In this document: piece by piece, positions 13,401 through 43,244 of the stretch
How the letters are laid out: every line of letters begins with the position of its first letter
Position numbering within the stretch: position 1 is the stretch's first letter
Assembly: GCA_033439265.1 (NCBI GenBank)
Contig: JAVTVX010000010.1
Coordinates: 11,702,001-11,766,000 of the forward strand
Direction of reading: 5' to 3'
From: Dillenia suffruticosa
Taxonomy: Eukaryota; Streptophyta; Magnoliopsida; Dilleniales; Dilleniaceae
Length of the DNA stretch: 64,000 nucleotides
Translations under genes and position numbers: made by a program
The notes under the pieces: model-generated
Seen by the model: only the letters and a program-made list of their open reading frames with translations
Told to the model about the DNA's origin: nothing
The model's database searches: none

Positions 13401-15154
13401 AAAAAACTTAGGATAAGTAAAACTGCATTGTTTCTGAAAAGTAATTCTCATTCTGTAAATTAGAAAAAATTTCCAACTTCTAAAATTTTGGTCGCATTTT
13501 AATTTGAAAGATTGTTATATCCTGGCTTTGAGCTGGAACAGAACATGAATCGCAAGATCACTACCAGTATGTTTCTTACCAAAAGAACCCCAGAACATCA
13601 GGATGATCTGGTGATCTTTTTGGTATGAATCCCATACTCCGACTGTATCCAATGGAATGACCATTTTGATTGTGAAGACAAAATGGCAGCTCGTCAATAT
13701 GGTTAGTCTGGGCCATGAAGAAGTGTATACCCCTCAACTATTTCCCATATAAATATTTGACGTGTTTTTTCACATTTATTCCTCAAAATAAAGGTAGGTT
13801 TATTAGTGGTAGCAGTTTGTTCTGGTTCTCACCAACTTTTTTGAAGGATGAATAGATTAAGTATATGTGGTCTTCATCTGCACAGTGGGCACAGTTCTTG
13901 CAATGAAAAGCTGCTGACATGATGATGCCAGATTTATGCATTGATAAATTGGTTGATTAACAATTTGGAGGATCACTTCTACAAAATTATTTTACTTTTT
14001 CAAATGGGATATTCTTCGAGAGTTTTGGCCATTGTATTGGATATTTTTCTTTTTTAGTTCCAATTTTAGTAACCTGTTCCAGGTTGACAAAATTGGTCTT
14101 TGTCACTGAGTGAAGCTCTACATGTGCTTTCTGCTCAGAATTAGTCTTGTTTGCTCCTTGCAGGTATGGAATCACGAGTTTTTCTGGGAATCCATGAAAC
14201 CAGATGGTGGAGGAGAGCCATCTGGAGAACTTCTGGAACTTATTACTAGGGATTTTGGTTCTTTTGAAAAATTTGTCAATGAATTCAAGTTAGCTGCATC
14301 TACACAATTCGGCTCTGGCTGGGCTTGGCTTGTGTGTAAGTGGTTTGACTTGTCTCAAGCTGCATAAATTTTATTCATCCAGTCAGCTATTATATCATGA
14401 GTTGCAAAACAACTATTTTGCTTATTTTGTAGATAAGGCAAACAAGCTCAATGTTGAAAATGCAGTAAACCCTTGCCCATCAGATACAGACAAAAAACTT
14501 GTAATCGTGAAGAGTCCTAATGCTGTAAATCCACTTGTCTGGGATTACTCGGTGAGTGATTGAATTGTTTTCGATCTCTTGTTTATGGTGTTTCTACCAG
14601 ATATTTTACAGGATGACTGACTAATGATGATACTGCTGTGTCTTCGAATGGTGATTCACCACAGCCACTCCTCACAATTGATGTCTGGGAGGTACTCAAC
14701 ATTTTAAAGCTTTTATTAAATCGTGTGCTTTTAACAACCTTCAAACTATGAAACAAATTTTACCACATATTGCTAATTTTATCTTTTGATGTTGATTTGT
14801 CTTAGCAGCATGCTTATTACCTTGACTTTCAGGTAAAATACCAGAGCAGGGAAATTTTTTTGTACTGTTTGCTTCCCTTCTAATGAAGTCTATTTCTCTG
14901 CAATCAACTTATATATATGTCTTTATCCTCTATTTTCCCAGAACCAAAGGCCTGATTATATTACAACTTTCATGGAAAAGCTTGTATCATGGGAAGCAGT
15001 CAGTTCTAGACTGGAATTGGCCAAGGCTAGAGCCACGGAGCATGAAATGCAAGAAGAGATGAGAAAGAGAGAGGAAGAAGAAGGAGAACTAGCAGAAAAA
15101 GCAGCAGTAGAGATGTATGTAGAATCTGATACTGATGATTCTGAAGCTGAATGA
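10396..15154 (+). CDS. FSD2: Iron superoxide dismutase, chloroplastic (FSD2)
   Basis: Dismutates superoxide to oxygen and hydrogen peroxide in the plastid, where FSD2 acts with FSD3 near nucleoids. Nine exons join in frame to 308 residues: 10396-10450, 10534-10586, 11636-11710, 13179-13367, 14164-14335, 14433-14551, 14665-14691, 14809-14832, 14942-15154. Residues 1 to about 50 form the transit peptide and LKLPPYPL opens the mature enzyme. All four iron ligands are present: His76 (in [10 protein letters not shown]), His128 (in WNHEFFW), Asp227 and His231 (split over exons 7 and 8, in DVWEHAYYLD). The C-terminus is a Glu-rich tail ending SDTDDSEAE, typical of FSD2. Length matches the Arabidopsis protein (about 305). 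The start is the first ATG, and exon 1 fits only if the 83-nt intron starting inside a (CT)n tract is removed. The sequence looks intact. Confidence 0.93.
10451..10489. repeat. (CT)n microsatellite at FSD2 intron 1 donor
   Basis: The donor GT of the 83-nt intron 1 (10451-10533) is directly followed by about 18 CT units, so the microsatellite fills nearly half of the intron. A second CT tract lies at about 10839-10863 in intron 2. Confidence 0.88.
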
Positions 15155-15759
15155 GTTAGTTTGTTTGCAACTTTACATCGACGTGCTTCTAATTTATCCA
15201 GAGAGGTACAATCTAGCAGCAAATACAAAATTTTCATGTTCCATGTGCCAGTTTTAGGTCTTGTATACAAAGTGGCATGTGGTTTCTATGCTGGAAGGAG
15301 ACCCTATTTGTCTTTGCTACTATCTGGTTTAGCTTTGAGCCAATTCTAGAATGATAAGATGTATCATTTGTATCCAAGGGAAACTAGAATCTGTGAAGAG
15401 ATCCAGATAAATTTTCTAATTTGATCTCATATCTAAAGAAGTTTTGTTTATAAGGTCGCGAGTGCAGGTATAGCAACCGTTCATGAACCAAATACTTTGT
15501 AAATAAGTGTTGAAACCCCAATCAAGTACAGTTGTAGTAATATGTTCAAGGTTTACTGATTGCAGTAAAGCTAAAATTCAAATTGAATATGATAAACAGA
15601 AATTTTATGTAATAATAGTTCATCTATCCAACTGATTTCAATCAAAACAGAGAAAGGAGAGAAACAGTTTAATTTGTGAAAAAAAAAATTTCTTTATGTT
15701 GGTTATGTCATCATTGATACCTCATTTTATAATATTTTTTCTTATAACTTTATTTTTAT

Positions 15760-15791
<32 letters not shown>

Positions 15792-16420
15792 AAATATCAT
15801 ATCATAAGAAAATAGGAGATATAAAATTCAATTAATCATTAAATTATGAAATTTAGTAATACACGATGGCCAACCAAATGGTTAGCACCACCATAATCAA
15901 TGGAGGGGGGAACACTATGCCCTTAAACTTGCTAGTTAGCAAAGCTTGGTGTCTCTTTCATCTCTCACTTGATCAACCTTGCAAATTATAATAATAATCT
16001 TTTGGAACCCATAAATAGTATATTAGAGATGGGATCTATTTGAAATTTTTAATACTTCAATTGTACTTAGTTTACCAGTATTTTGTATTTTGATTTAAAT
16101 CATTTCAAAAAAATAAATTTTATTTTTGTGTGTTTTTGCCATTTACATTGTTCTACAACCAGGCTTAAATTTTTCTTTTTAAAAAATGTTCTACAAATTC
16201 TAGAAAATGAATTTGAAGAACCTAACATATGTAGAATAAATAAATTCTTAAAATGCGATATTGAATTTCAAAAACAAAATATTAAATATATATATTTTTA
16301 AATCTTTTATTCAGAGAGTCATCATCGGAACTCCAACTTTAAGAAGGGATTCGACTTGGCGCCAACGTTAGTGACAGTCCCGAGTCAACACCTTAAACTT
16401 GGTCTGGTTCCCCTGTTGAC
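15155..16420. other. FSD2 3' region and PPR upstream region
   Basis: Contains the FSD2 3' UTR and a compound (TA)n(TG)n microsatellite at 15759-15791. No coding sequence is supported. The last 300 bases are less AT-rich and should hold the promoter and 5' UTR of the PPR gene. Confidence 0.5.
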
Positions 16421-16430
16421 GAGGTGAAAA

Positions 16431-16445
16431 ATGGCGAACAACTGA
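16431..16445 (+). promoter_or_regulatory. Minimal uORF overlapping the PPR start codon
   Basis: ATG GCG AAC AAC TGA encodes only MANN. Its stop shares the base A16445 with the first in-frame ATG of the PPR gene (TGATG overlap). This layout can allow reinitiation. Whether it is translated depends on where transcription starts. Confidence 0.5.
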
Positions 16446-18766
16446 TGAAGAAGAAGAAGAAGAAGAAGATGATGACGATCATGATGAGGATGATGCTGAC
16501 TGGCTTTGCCCATTGCCATCAGTTCACCAACGGGTCTCTCAAGAATTCAGCTTTCAACCTTTTGGTATCTCTCTCTGTTTCTCGACCCCATTTTCTCTCT
16601 CCAAGTCTCAGATACTTCTCTTCTCTCTCTTCAAACACCAAAAATAAAGTCAACAAGAAAAGCAAAATCAAAAACAACAACGGACATAGAAACATCAAAA
16701 TTGCTAAAAACCCACCAAAAAGACATCAACGAAAACCCAACTTTTCATCCCAAAAAACCAGAACATCAAGAAAAATGGCTAGGCTAATCAATACCAAACC
16801 CTGGTCAGCTGACCTAGAATCTTCTCTCTCCTCTCTCTTTCCTCCACCCTTTACAAAAACCACTGTTCTTCAAACGCTTCGCCAAATCAGAACTCCAACA
16901 AAATCCCTCAAGTTTTTTAACTACACCGAGCAATTAGGTTATTCCCATGATCAGCAATCTTACTTTCTAATGCTCGAAATTCTCGGAAAAGCTCGAAATC
17001 TGAATGCAGCCCGCAATTTCTTATACTCTATAGAGAAGAAATCTGGTGGCTCTGTTAAGCTTAAGGATTGCTTTTTCAATAGCTTGATTAGGAGTTATGG
17101 CAATGCAGGGCTTTTTCAGGAGTCAATTAAGCTTTTTTCGACGATGAAATCAATTGGGGTTTCACCATCTGTTGTCACATTCAATAGTCTGTTGTCGATT
17201 TTGCTAAAAAGAGGGAGGACTAATATGGCTCGGAATGTGTATGATGAAATGCTCAAGACGTATGGTGTTACACCTGATGCATATACTTTCAATATTCTGA
17301 TAAGAGGGTTTTGTATGAATTCGATGGTCGATGAAGGGTTTGTCTTTTTCAAGGAAATGTCACGCTTGAAATGTGACCCGGATGTTGTTACGTATAATAC
17401 TCTTGTTGATGGGCTTTGTAGGGCTGGGAAAGTGAATATTGCCCACAATGTGTTGAAGGGTATGTGCAAGAAAAGTTTGGTTGTGAATCCTAACGTGGTT
17501 ACTTACACAACTTTGATAAGAGGGTATTGTATGAAAAAAGATATCCCTAGGGCTCTAAATGTTTTTGAGGAGATGGTGATTAAGGGGCTGAAGCCAAATA
17601 GCGTCACTTATAATACAATTATTCAAGGGCTTTGCGAGGTGCAAAACCTTGAGAAGATAAAAGAGATTTTGGAGGGAGCAGCGGGGAGGAAGGAATTTGT
17701 TCCAGATACTTGCACTTTTAATACATTGATAAGTGCCCATTGCAATGCAGGAAACATAGCTGAATCACTGGAAGTGTTTAAGAAGATGTCTCAGTTGAAA
17801 GTGCAACCAGATTCAGCTACATACAGTCCTTTAATACGTAGTTTGTGTCAACAAGGGAACTTCAAGAGAGCAGAGGAACTCTTTGATGAACTTAGTGAAA
17901 AGGAGATTTTATTATGTGGTGAGGGGTGTAAACCTCTTGTGGCAGCATATAATCCTATTTTTGAGTATCTGTGTGCAAATGGGAAGACCAAGAAGGCCGA
18001 GGGAGCCTTCCGGCAGCTATTTAAACGAGGGACACAGGACCCTTTATCTTTCAAAATATTGATTTTAGGACACTGCAAAGAAGGTACTTATGAAGCTGGG
18101 TTTGACCTCCTTGTCCTGATGTTAAGAAGAGATTATGTGCCTGATTTTGAGACCTACCAATCCCTGATTGAGGGTCTATTGCACAAGGGAGTTCCCATTC
18201 TTGCCCATAAGATTCTAGAGAAGATGCTAAAGAGCTCGCACATGCCAAAAGCATCTGATTTCCATGTTTTACTTCAGGAACTTCTAAAGAAGGATTCAGC
18301 ACAAGAAGCTGCTAGCCTCTTAGTAATGATGTTAGATAAGAAAGTAAGGCAAAATATCAACCTCTCAACAGATGCCATAAGGCTACTTCTGATTCGAGGC
18401 CTCAGAGATAAGGCTTTTGAGGTTCTTGGTTTGATTTACGAAAATGGGTATTTAGTTAACATGGAAGAATTAATCTGCTTTCTCTGTCAGAGGAAAAAAT
18501 TTCAAGATGCACAAAAGATGCTTCTGTTTGGTTTGGACAAGGATCATGAAGTTGATGTAGAAATTTGTGGCAAAATTTTGAATGGTTTGTGCAGAAGCCA
18601 TAGAGTTTCAGATGCATTTGAGCTTTACTATGCATTGGTCGAGAAAGGGAAACAACTAGATTTGTTATGCCTAGAAGATCTAAGGGTTGGACTAGAGGCT
18701 GAGGGAAAATCAAAAGAAGCTGAATTTTTATTGAAAAGAATAAAAGAAAGAGCAACAACAATATGA
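16445..18766 (+). CDS. P-type pentatricopeptide repeat protein (At1g02060-like)
   Basis: Encodes a 773-residue intronless PPR protein. Members bind organellar RNA through tandem 35-residue helical repeats. P-type ones act in RNA stability, intron splicing or translation. Repeats run from about residue 160 to the C-terminus with the usual signatures, for example VVTFNSLLSILLKRGR, PDAYTFNILIRGFC, PDVVTYNTLVDGLCRAGK and PNSVTYNTIIQGLC. No E, DYW or SMR domain follows. From KMARLINTKPW (about residue 110) the order of motifs matches Arabidopsis At1g02060, annotated as chloroplastic, so I infer orthology. The start is the first in-frame ATG, followed by a run of AAG codons and Met codons (KKKKKKKMM). 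The upstream in-frame GTG at 16424 is not a likely start, and ATG16775 before ARLINTKPW would give a shorter alternative. The frame is clean. Confidence 0.93.
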   Translation: MKKKKKKKMMTIMMRMMLTGFAHCHQFTNGSLKNSAFNLLVSLSVSRPHFLSPSLRYFSSLSSNTKNKVNKKSKIKNNNGHRNIKIAKNPPKRHQRKPNFSSQKTRTSRKMARLINTKPWSADLESSLSSLFPPPFTKTTVLQTLRQIRTPTKSLKFFNYTEQLGYSHDQQSYFLMLEILGKARNLNAARNFLYSIEKKSGGSVKLKDCFFNSLIRSYGNAGLFQESIKLFSTMKSIGVSPSVVTFNSLLSILLKRGRTNMARNVYDEMLKTYGVTPDAYTFNILIRGFCMNSMVDEGFVFFKEMSRLKCDPDVVTYNTLVDGLCRAGKVNIAHNVLKGMCKKSLVVNPNVVTYTTLIRGYCMKKDIPRALNVFEEMVIKGLKPNSVTYNTIIQGLCEVQNLEKIKEILEGAAGRKEFVPDTCTFNTLISAHCNAGNIAESLEVFKKMSQLKVQPDSATYSPLIRSLCQQGNFKRAEELFDELSEKEILLCGEGCKPLVAAYNPIFEYLCANGKTKKAEGAFRQLFKRGTQDPLSFKILILGHCKEGTYEAGFDLLVLMLRRDYVPDFETYQSLIEGLLHKGVPILAHKILEKMLKSSHMPKASDFHVLLQELLKKDSAQEAASLLVMMLDKKVRQNINLSTDAIRLLLIRGLRDKAFEVLGLIYENGYLVNMEELICFLCQRKKFQDAQKMLLFGLDKDHEVDVEICGKILNGLCRSHRVSDAFELYYALVEKGKQLDLLCLEDLRVGLEAEGKSKEAEFLLKRIKERATTI

Positions 18767-18792
18767 GAAACCTGCTCCAACAGTCATCTCTG

Positions 18793-18921
18793 GTATATTC
18801 TGAGGTCTTGCTTATTTTCCTTTTTTTAGCTGTGTAGATGTCACTTTTAATAATGAATTATGTGGCACCCTTGAGGATGCAAAGTAATTAAGGTCTTAAT
18901 TCTTTTGTCTATTTCTTACAG
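18793..18921 (+). other. Possible intron in the PPR 3' UTR
   Basis: After the stop at 18766 a GTATAT donor and a pyrimidine-rich TTTCTTACAG acceptor could frame a 129-nt 3' UTR intron. This is inferred from splice-site shape alone. Confidence 0.25.
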
Positions 18922-20340
18922 GTCGAAAGCAGCAAAGAGACACTATAATTGTGGCATTCTCAAACATAATGACAACCACAATACAATTACAGTTGACGAG
19001 GTATGAACTTGGTATTTTTATTTATTTATTTATAGCTATGTACATCAATGGTGATAGGCATGAAAGGATTCAAAGAGACCTGGATTTATCAATTTTCTTC
19101 AATTTCTAAGTGGATTAAGTATAATATGTTGGTGTCAAATGAATTGGCTGAATAGTTGACAGATTTCTCATTTTCCAAGTTCATGAATAGTTTTTTCCAT
19201 GGCTTAAGGAGGCTTGATGTCATATCCTTCTTATAAGTCAATGTCAATTCACCACTTGAAGAGTGTTGGCTGTGCTTTTCAACGAACTGATTCTGAACTC
19301 TCACACTCATTCTGCCTCTCGCATTCATTCTATGCACCTGCCTCTAAATTAGAATGGAATCATCATATCTGATATCATGGCTAAGCATAAACTTTGAGAG
19401 CTTAAGAGTATGTGAACTGTGAGGGATGATGTGTATGGTGATGAAAGAGGCCAAAGTAACAGAGGAATTTAATCTCAGGTAAAAAATCAGTATTAGGTAT
19501 GAAGTTGGTAATGTTTATCCATGGATATGGATCAGTCATTCATTGTGAGATTCTGTCACTCTAATTGACTTAATTCATTTAGTATTTATTTAGTAGCTTA
19601 TTGCCTTCTTGCAAGATGATACCAGGAATGGAGTGATCTTTCTATAAGAGAATTGGCTTACTTGTACAATAGCATTAAGTTATATTGGTATTTGAACACT
19701 GTTCAATAACAATTACTGGAATAAGGCTCTTGTAACAGACAATAGACAGCGCTTAAAAGGATTGCAACATAGATACAAAATTGAACATAATCCAGCAAAG
19801 TCCATACAATATTAGAAATATTTAGGTCACCTATAGCTCAACTTGGTGGTATCCAATTTTTTAATGAAATCAGAATATGATATAAGAAGGTGCTATGTTT
19901 TGTTTTGTCCTTTGTCATTTTTTTTCTCTCTCCTTATTGAGTTTGCGCATGTACATGTGCATGGGGTTGGGGATACAGGCTCAGTAGGAAGGATAAGACT
20001 TGGGGAGGGAAAAAGAGAGAAACTAGATAGGGAGAGCTTAATTGATCACTACAATTACCAAGATGTGTAAACAAGGTCTGATCTTCTTAGTAGTCATAAC
20101 CATTTATAAGACTACATCCAACATTAACCTTTTGTAAATCTAACCTACAAATCCCTTATTTTAACATCTATTAATGGTAAATTATGTGAATCTAATTAGT
20201 AATCTTTAAAAAAATACCATAGTGAAATAAATTCATCATCATTGAGGACCCCATTTTGTTACTACTTTCCTACATGGGACCTTTTTCTTTTTGTTTTGTT
20301 TTGTTTTTTTTTTTTTTTTGGTGGGGGGGGGGGCGGTTGG
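18922..20340. other. Intergenic region
   Basis: I see no gene. I looked on the minus strand for the missing C-terminal WD repeats of the CDC20-like pseudogene and did not find them. A T-run then G-run junction at about 20302-20331 closes the stretch. Confidence 0.45.
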
Positions 20341-20354
20341 TTGTGTTCCTACTT

Positions 20355-22605
20355 CCACCATTCCTTATGATGTTTGTTCCATTCCCATCCACAAACCTGC
20401 ACATATAAGCACAGATATTTGAGATCATTAATTGACATCTGAACAACTTTGAACAGAGCACAATAGCTTGCCTGCGCTTTAGTATCAATGCGGTTGATGC
20501 AAGTTCTGCGCTGTATATTCCAGATCTTTATACACCTATCTGGTGTGCCACCCCCTGAGGCAAGTACTTCAAATTGGTATGGGCACCAAGCAAGGGCCTT
20601 GACTGCAGCTTGATGCTCTTTGAATTGATGCAACTGATGGGATGAACTCATCTTCAAAGAAGATTGTGTTGCCCCTACTTGCTAAAATATCTCCGGTATT
20701 CGGTCATTTCAGTCCCCAAATCTGCTTGTGTACATCCTTGCATGCATGAGGTTAGACTGTTTCTTGTTCTCACTATGGATGAGAACATTTATCAATAAAA
20801 ATCATCAAGACTATATTTTCTGTTGCCATTGAACTTGGAATTGTAGAACAGTGAAAGTAGCAAGAATATATGAAGTATCATCATGATTCAAAATGGTTTT
20901 GTCATGGCTTCTTGATGTTAATGTGTGGTCGTTCCAAGCCACTATTCCTATCCTCTTCTGATGACCGTAGATCTCGAACATTGCGAGATAACTTCATTCA
21001 ACATTTTGAGAGAGAGAGAGAGAGGGAGTACAAGTTTAGAGGACTCAGCATCCCAGAGTTGAAGTTTGGATGAGAAGTGTCCAATTGCAACTATCTTGCC
21101 ATTGTCGAACCAGGCTAAATTTGTAGGCTAGTCTCCCACAGCCTCTATGCGCAGTAATATATGAGCACTTCTCGTTTCAGCATTCCGTAAGTACATTGTT
21201 CTTTCCCCAATCCATTGTGTTGGTGTTGAAATCATCCTTAAGCCTTGGCGCATCCAATATCCAAGCTTCTGCCCAGACCACAACATTCCATCAGCCAAAA
21301 GTGCATGACATTACTCTTCTAAACAAGTAACCAGAAAACACATGATCATAATTTAGGCTAATGATGGTATCCGGATTGGTAATGATGGTATCCTGATTGA
21401 TAAGAAACTTTCCTTAATCTCATGGGATTCTAATTTTACTGAACTATCAATAAGGAAATAAACTTTTCTTAAATACTAAATTTTCTTTATTGGATCCCAA
21501 ATATTCTAAAAGCCTTTTACCGCAATCTCTGCTATTAGAAGATCTCACACAAAAGAAAACTAGGATTTTCTATTCCTCTTGGGAGGCTAAAAATACAGAG
21601 CAAAGGTAACCTGTCCCAAAGAACATAAACACAAGGCAAAGTGGGTTACACTCTCATCCCTATACAACACAATTTCTCCATGATCACACAACCACACAAT
21701 GACATAATATTCTCTGTCCTTACACATACATCTTGGAGGCATGAGAATACAATTCAATTTTCTATTAGCGGAGATATGGCTTCATGTCCGGTTATACACC
21801 ATCAGAGATATAGTTTCGACACCAATCCTATACTACAAGAGGTACAGCTTTATGTCCCATTCTATACATTCAGGTATGATTATATATGTTCATTATCTTC
21901 CTTTGTATACCTACATCATATGGAGGGACACATCCATGGCCAGCTATACACTGATTACATGGGGACAACACAGGGCAAAACCTACAGGTTATTTTCCGTT
22001 TTTATTTTATCCACTCTTACTCATACTAACTTGATCGTCGGAGTCCCACGCCGGGTCAATCCTGGTGGGATTTTTGCAGATTTTCTACCCGAGAAGATCA
22101 ACACCTCGACACAGGTTTGCAATTCGAGTCGGAATAGTATTCCGTGGGGGTAAAAAATACCACCATAAAGAACAAACGTGAAAATCAAGAGAATCATCAC
22201 GGCGCATTTCGTCAATCATTTTGATATATTTTCTGCTTGATTTGGGACTTCCTCTGAGAACCAACATTCTAAACGTTCTTCCTTCCAAGTCTACTCATCA
22301 GCTCCTCAATTTTCCTTCTGCAGAACCTCACGCCCAAAAATTACACAAAACTGAGAAACTAAAAATTTCTGAAACTTATGCCAAAACTGAGCAGAAAAAT
22401 ATGATTTTGATAAGACCCAATTAAGAACTTTCAAGAAAAATAAAATACCCAAATATCTAAACGGCAAGAAATTTGGGAGAAACTTACACCGATTTTAGAT
22501 TCTGGAGGAGTCTCTTCGGTTTTTCCGGTGAGTAAACCGTGGGCTTGATCAAGATCCATCAAACTTCTATTCGGTATGAACCGATCCCCCTTCTCATCCC
22601 CCCCC
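20355..22605 (-). pseudogene. CDC20: CDC20/Fizzy-type APC/C activator, broken
   Basis: CDC20 proteins are WD40 co-activators that bring substrates to the anaphase-promoting complex. Pieces appear in the correct 5'-3' order. 22600-22488 reads GDRFIPNRSLMDLDQAHG up to a GTAAGT donor. 22317-about 22060 gives KIEELMS then, frameshifted, FRMLVLRGSPKSSRK and IDEMRRDDS. About 21290-20473 gives LDAPRLKDDF, MDWGKNNVL, a TAG stop, then IAIGHFSSKLQLWDAES, and after a (GA)n tract GIVAWNDHTLTS and HQAAVKALAWCPYQFEVLAS. 20396-20355 gives VCGWEWNKHHKE. Several frameshifts, the stop and loss of the last WD repeats mark a pseudogene. It keeps introns, so it is a duplicated gene copy and not a retrocopy. Outer limits are approximate. 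Confidence 0.87.
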
Positions 22606-22740
22606 CTCCCCGGGGGCCGAAAAAGGGAAAGACAAAAAACGTTTTTTCAAAGAACATAACATGAAATCTAAGGGAGAACACAGGGAGAAGAAGATTACCG
22701 AAAAGTCATACCGGACGGAATACCGATTGGATGTGGATCT

Positions 22741-22744
22741 CCAC

Positions 22745-22791
<47 letters not shown>
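22741..22791. repeat. (CT)n microsatellite
   Basis: About 25 CT units lie 140 bases upstream (minus-strand sense) of the first recognisable CDC20-like codons, in the former 5' UTR or promoter. This is the same position as the tract before the RAF2-like pseudogene. Confidence 0.88.
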
Positions 22792-22795
<4 letters not shown>

Positions 22796-23084
22796 ATCGG
22801 ATTTTAAAAACCTATGAATTGAGTATGAAATTCTTCCTTGCGTCCGTGTTGCAATGTTCGGTTAGTTTCTTAACCACCATGCTTTCCAGCAGTCATTCTA
22901 TTCTTTTTTTCTTTTGCTTTTCCAAAACTAGCGGTACCCCGAGTGTTTTTTACACAAGAGAAAGAAAAAAAAAAGCAAAAAGAAAATTTGAAATTATTAA
23001 TTTAAGATAAGGAAAAAAAAAGGATGAACATGACCCTTTTCTCTCCAAAGTTTTGTTTTGGACACAAAATAATATTTTTTTTTG

Positions 23085-23257
23085 CTATATCAAACGGTAT
23101 TCAGAATCATACTCTAACTAATCTGGTTCAGAATTTGCAGTGACCCATTAAGAGGGTTACCCTTCAAATATAGTTTTTTTAATACCCAAATCGCGAGTCG
23201 AACTCACAAATTTGGTTAAGAAATCTAGCGTCACATTCCATTAAACTAATAGTCCGT
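23085..23257 (-). repeat. tRNA-derived SINE, family member 1
   Basis: On the minus strand this has a B-box GAGTTCGACTCGCG (rc of 23190-23203), an A-box-like segment upstream, and a body ending in AT-rich sequence followed by T/A runs. It shares order and sequence with three other copies in the window. Confidence 0.6.
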
Positions 23258-23923
23258 TTGTCTCAAAATAATATTTTAATATCTAGTAACAGTAGGAGAA
23301 ACAAAAAACTAATTTTTTTATAATCTTTTTTTCTTTTTGTATACAGATTAAAATTTCAAATTATGCGCATGAGGGAACAAATGGACCTATGAGTGGGCAT
23401 GAGGGGCCTCCTGCCTAGCGCAACCTTTGAGTCTAACAAGGTCCAAAACTTCATACCGAGAATTTTCTTTAAACCATTTATTTTCGGTCCTCCATGAAGG
23501 GCCTCCATCTCTGTTTCCTTCTTTTATTTTTTTTTTTTTGGGCGGTGCCGGGGGGGGGGGGGGGTGGGGAGGTGATTCCATCTTAGTTTTTTTTGAATGT
23601 TCTTGGTTTTTCAATTTTTCGAGGAAAAAAGATATCAATGAATTCACACACACAGCAAGTTAGGATATTTGTAAATAGTAATAGAAAAGAGGCATTAAAG
23701 ATATAATGGGTAACACTTCCATGGATACAGCGGTGGGACACTGCATCTCTTTAACCATAAGAAATAAAGAAATAAAATTTGAAAAAATCAATTTCTTAAT
23801 AAATTTTATAATATTTGAACTGAATTAGTCAAATAAAAGTAGATATAAAAGTCCAAAAAAAAAGGATGCAACGGGTAATGGATATAAGGCCCCTCAACAA
23901 CGGGTGCGCCCAATAGCCTCTGT

Positions 23924-24118
23924 CTTTTTTTTTTTTTTTTGATATTATACCAACTGATATCCATAATCATATTCCGACTAATACGGTTCGAGACTTGCAG
24001 CGACCCATTAAAAGACTACCCTCATAACGTAATTTTTTATGTACCCAAACTGTGAGTCAAACTTTGAAACTTGATTAAGAGATTTAACACCACATCTTAC
24101 TAAACCAACCGTCCGTCG
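23924..24118 (-). repeat. tRNA-derived SINE, family member 2
   Basis: It is homologous to the copy at 23085 along its whole length (shared plus-strand strings such as GCAGYGACCCATTA and TTGATTAAGAGATTTAACA) and ends on the minus strand in a run of about 17 A, the expected retroposon tail. Confidence 0.65.
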
Positions 24119-24569
24119 ATAACCTCTGCCTATTTCAGCTTGCAAGTGCTGTTACCATTTTTTTTTTTATTGGTTATAGAATAAAATGTCACATGCTTAT
24201 TAAACTCAAATAGAACAATCTACGCACGTCCTGTTACCACTCAGTTGGGAAGTGCCAAGTTTCCAAAACGAAAAGCCTGAGTGTCAAAATGAAGTATCAA
24301 GTACTTTTTCTTTAAGCATAAAGGGTACTTTTACTCGCAAGAGCAACAATGAAAAGAATGCAAGTAATGATTAGTGTCACAAGGACCTCACGATGCCATT
24401 AGAATGGCGACAGTCTTCCCAAAATCATTTGAGCCAACCACTGGTCGACATCTATGTCTATGAAATACCAAGTCCTACACACCACATATCTTATGGAATT
24501 GTATACGGCCTAACCTAAAAGAGGGTTGACACTGCAAAAATTAAGTTAAATTAAATTAAATTAAATTAA

Positions 24570-24891
24570 ATTTCAATTTCAATTCTCTTCGCCAGAGTTA
24601 CTCCAGTTTCTTGGCTTGAATACAACGGCCTCCTCTCTTCATTTTTTTTTTCAATCTTTGTTGCATTATCTGGGCAACTTTCACCAATTTCATCTCCCCT
24701 CTTAGGTTTCTCGTTATCAAAAGCTATTTTCAATCTTCATGGCATAACATGGGCAACTTTAACCGCCTTCATCTCCGCCACTAGATTTACTCTCTGGTTT
24801 CTTGGTATCTCCCTCTCTAGAGATATTTTCAATCTCAAGTTGCATTATCGGGACAATTTACACAACTTTCATCACCCCCACAAGATTTACT
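24570..24891 (-). pseudogene. Decayed continuation of the XRN C-terminal repeats
   Basis: Beyond the XRN stop codon (24892) three more repeat units remain readable on the minus strand with frame breaks and stops, for example GGDESCVNCPDNAT, GDTKKPESKSSGGDEGG and RGDEIGESCPDNATKIE. They match the coding units upstream, so the open reading frame was probably longer once. Confidence 0.75.

Positions 24892-43244
<18,353 letters not shown>

Larger units (their letters stand above)
22800..24560. other. Repeat-rich intergenic region
   Basis: No gene is supported. It holds two SINE copies, a T-run/G-run junction at about 23528-23573 and an (AAATT)n tract at 24543-24570 close to the XRN 3' end. Confidence 0.5.

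Noticed and set aside
17116-18302. Minus-strand open frames over the PPR gene
   Set aside because: They are shadows of the PPR coding frame on the other strand.
21641-22153. 170-codon plus-strand open frame
   Set aside because: It lies antisense to introns and exons of the CDC20-like pseudogene and shows no domain. Its length is probably chance.
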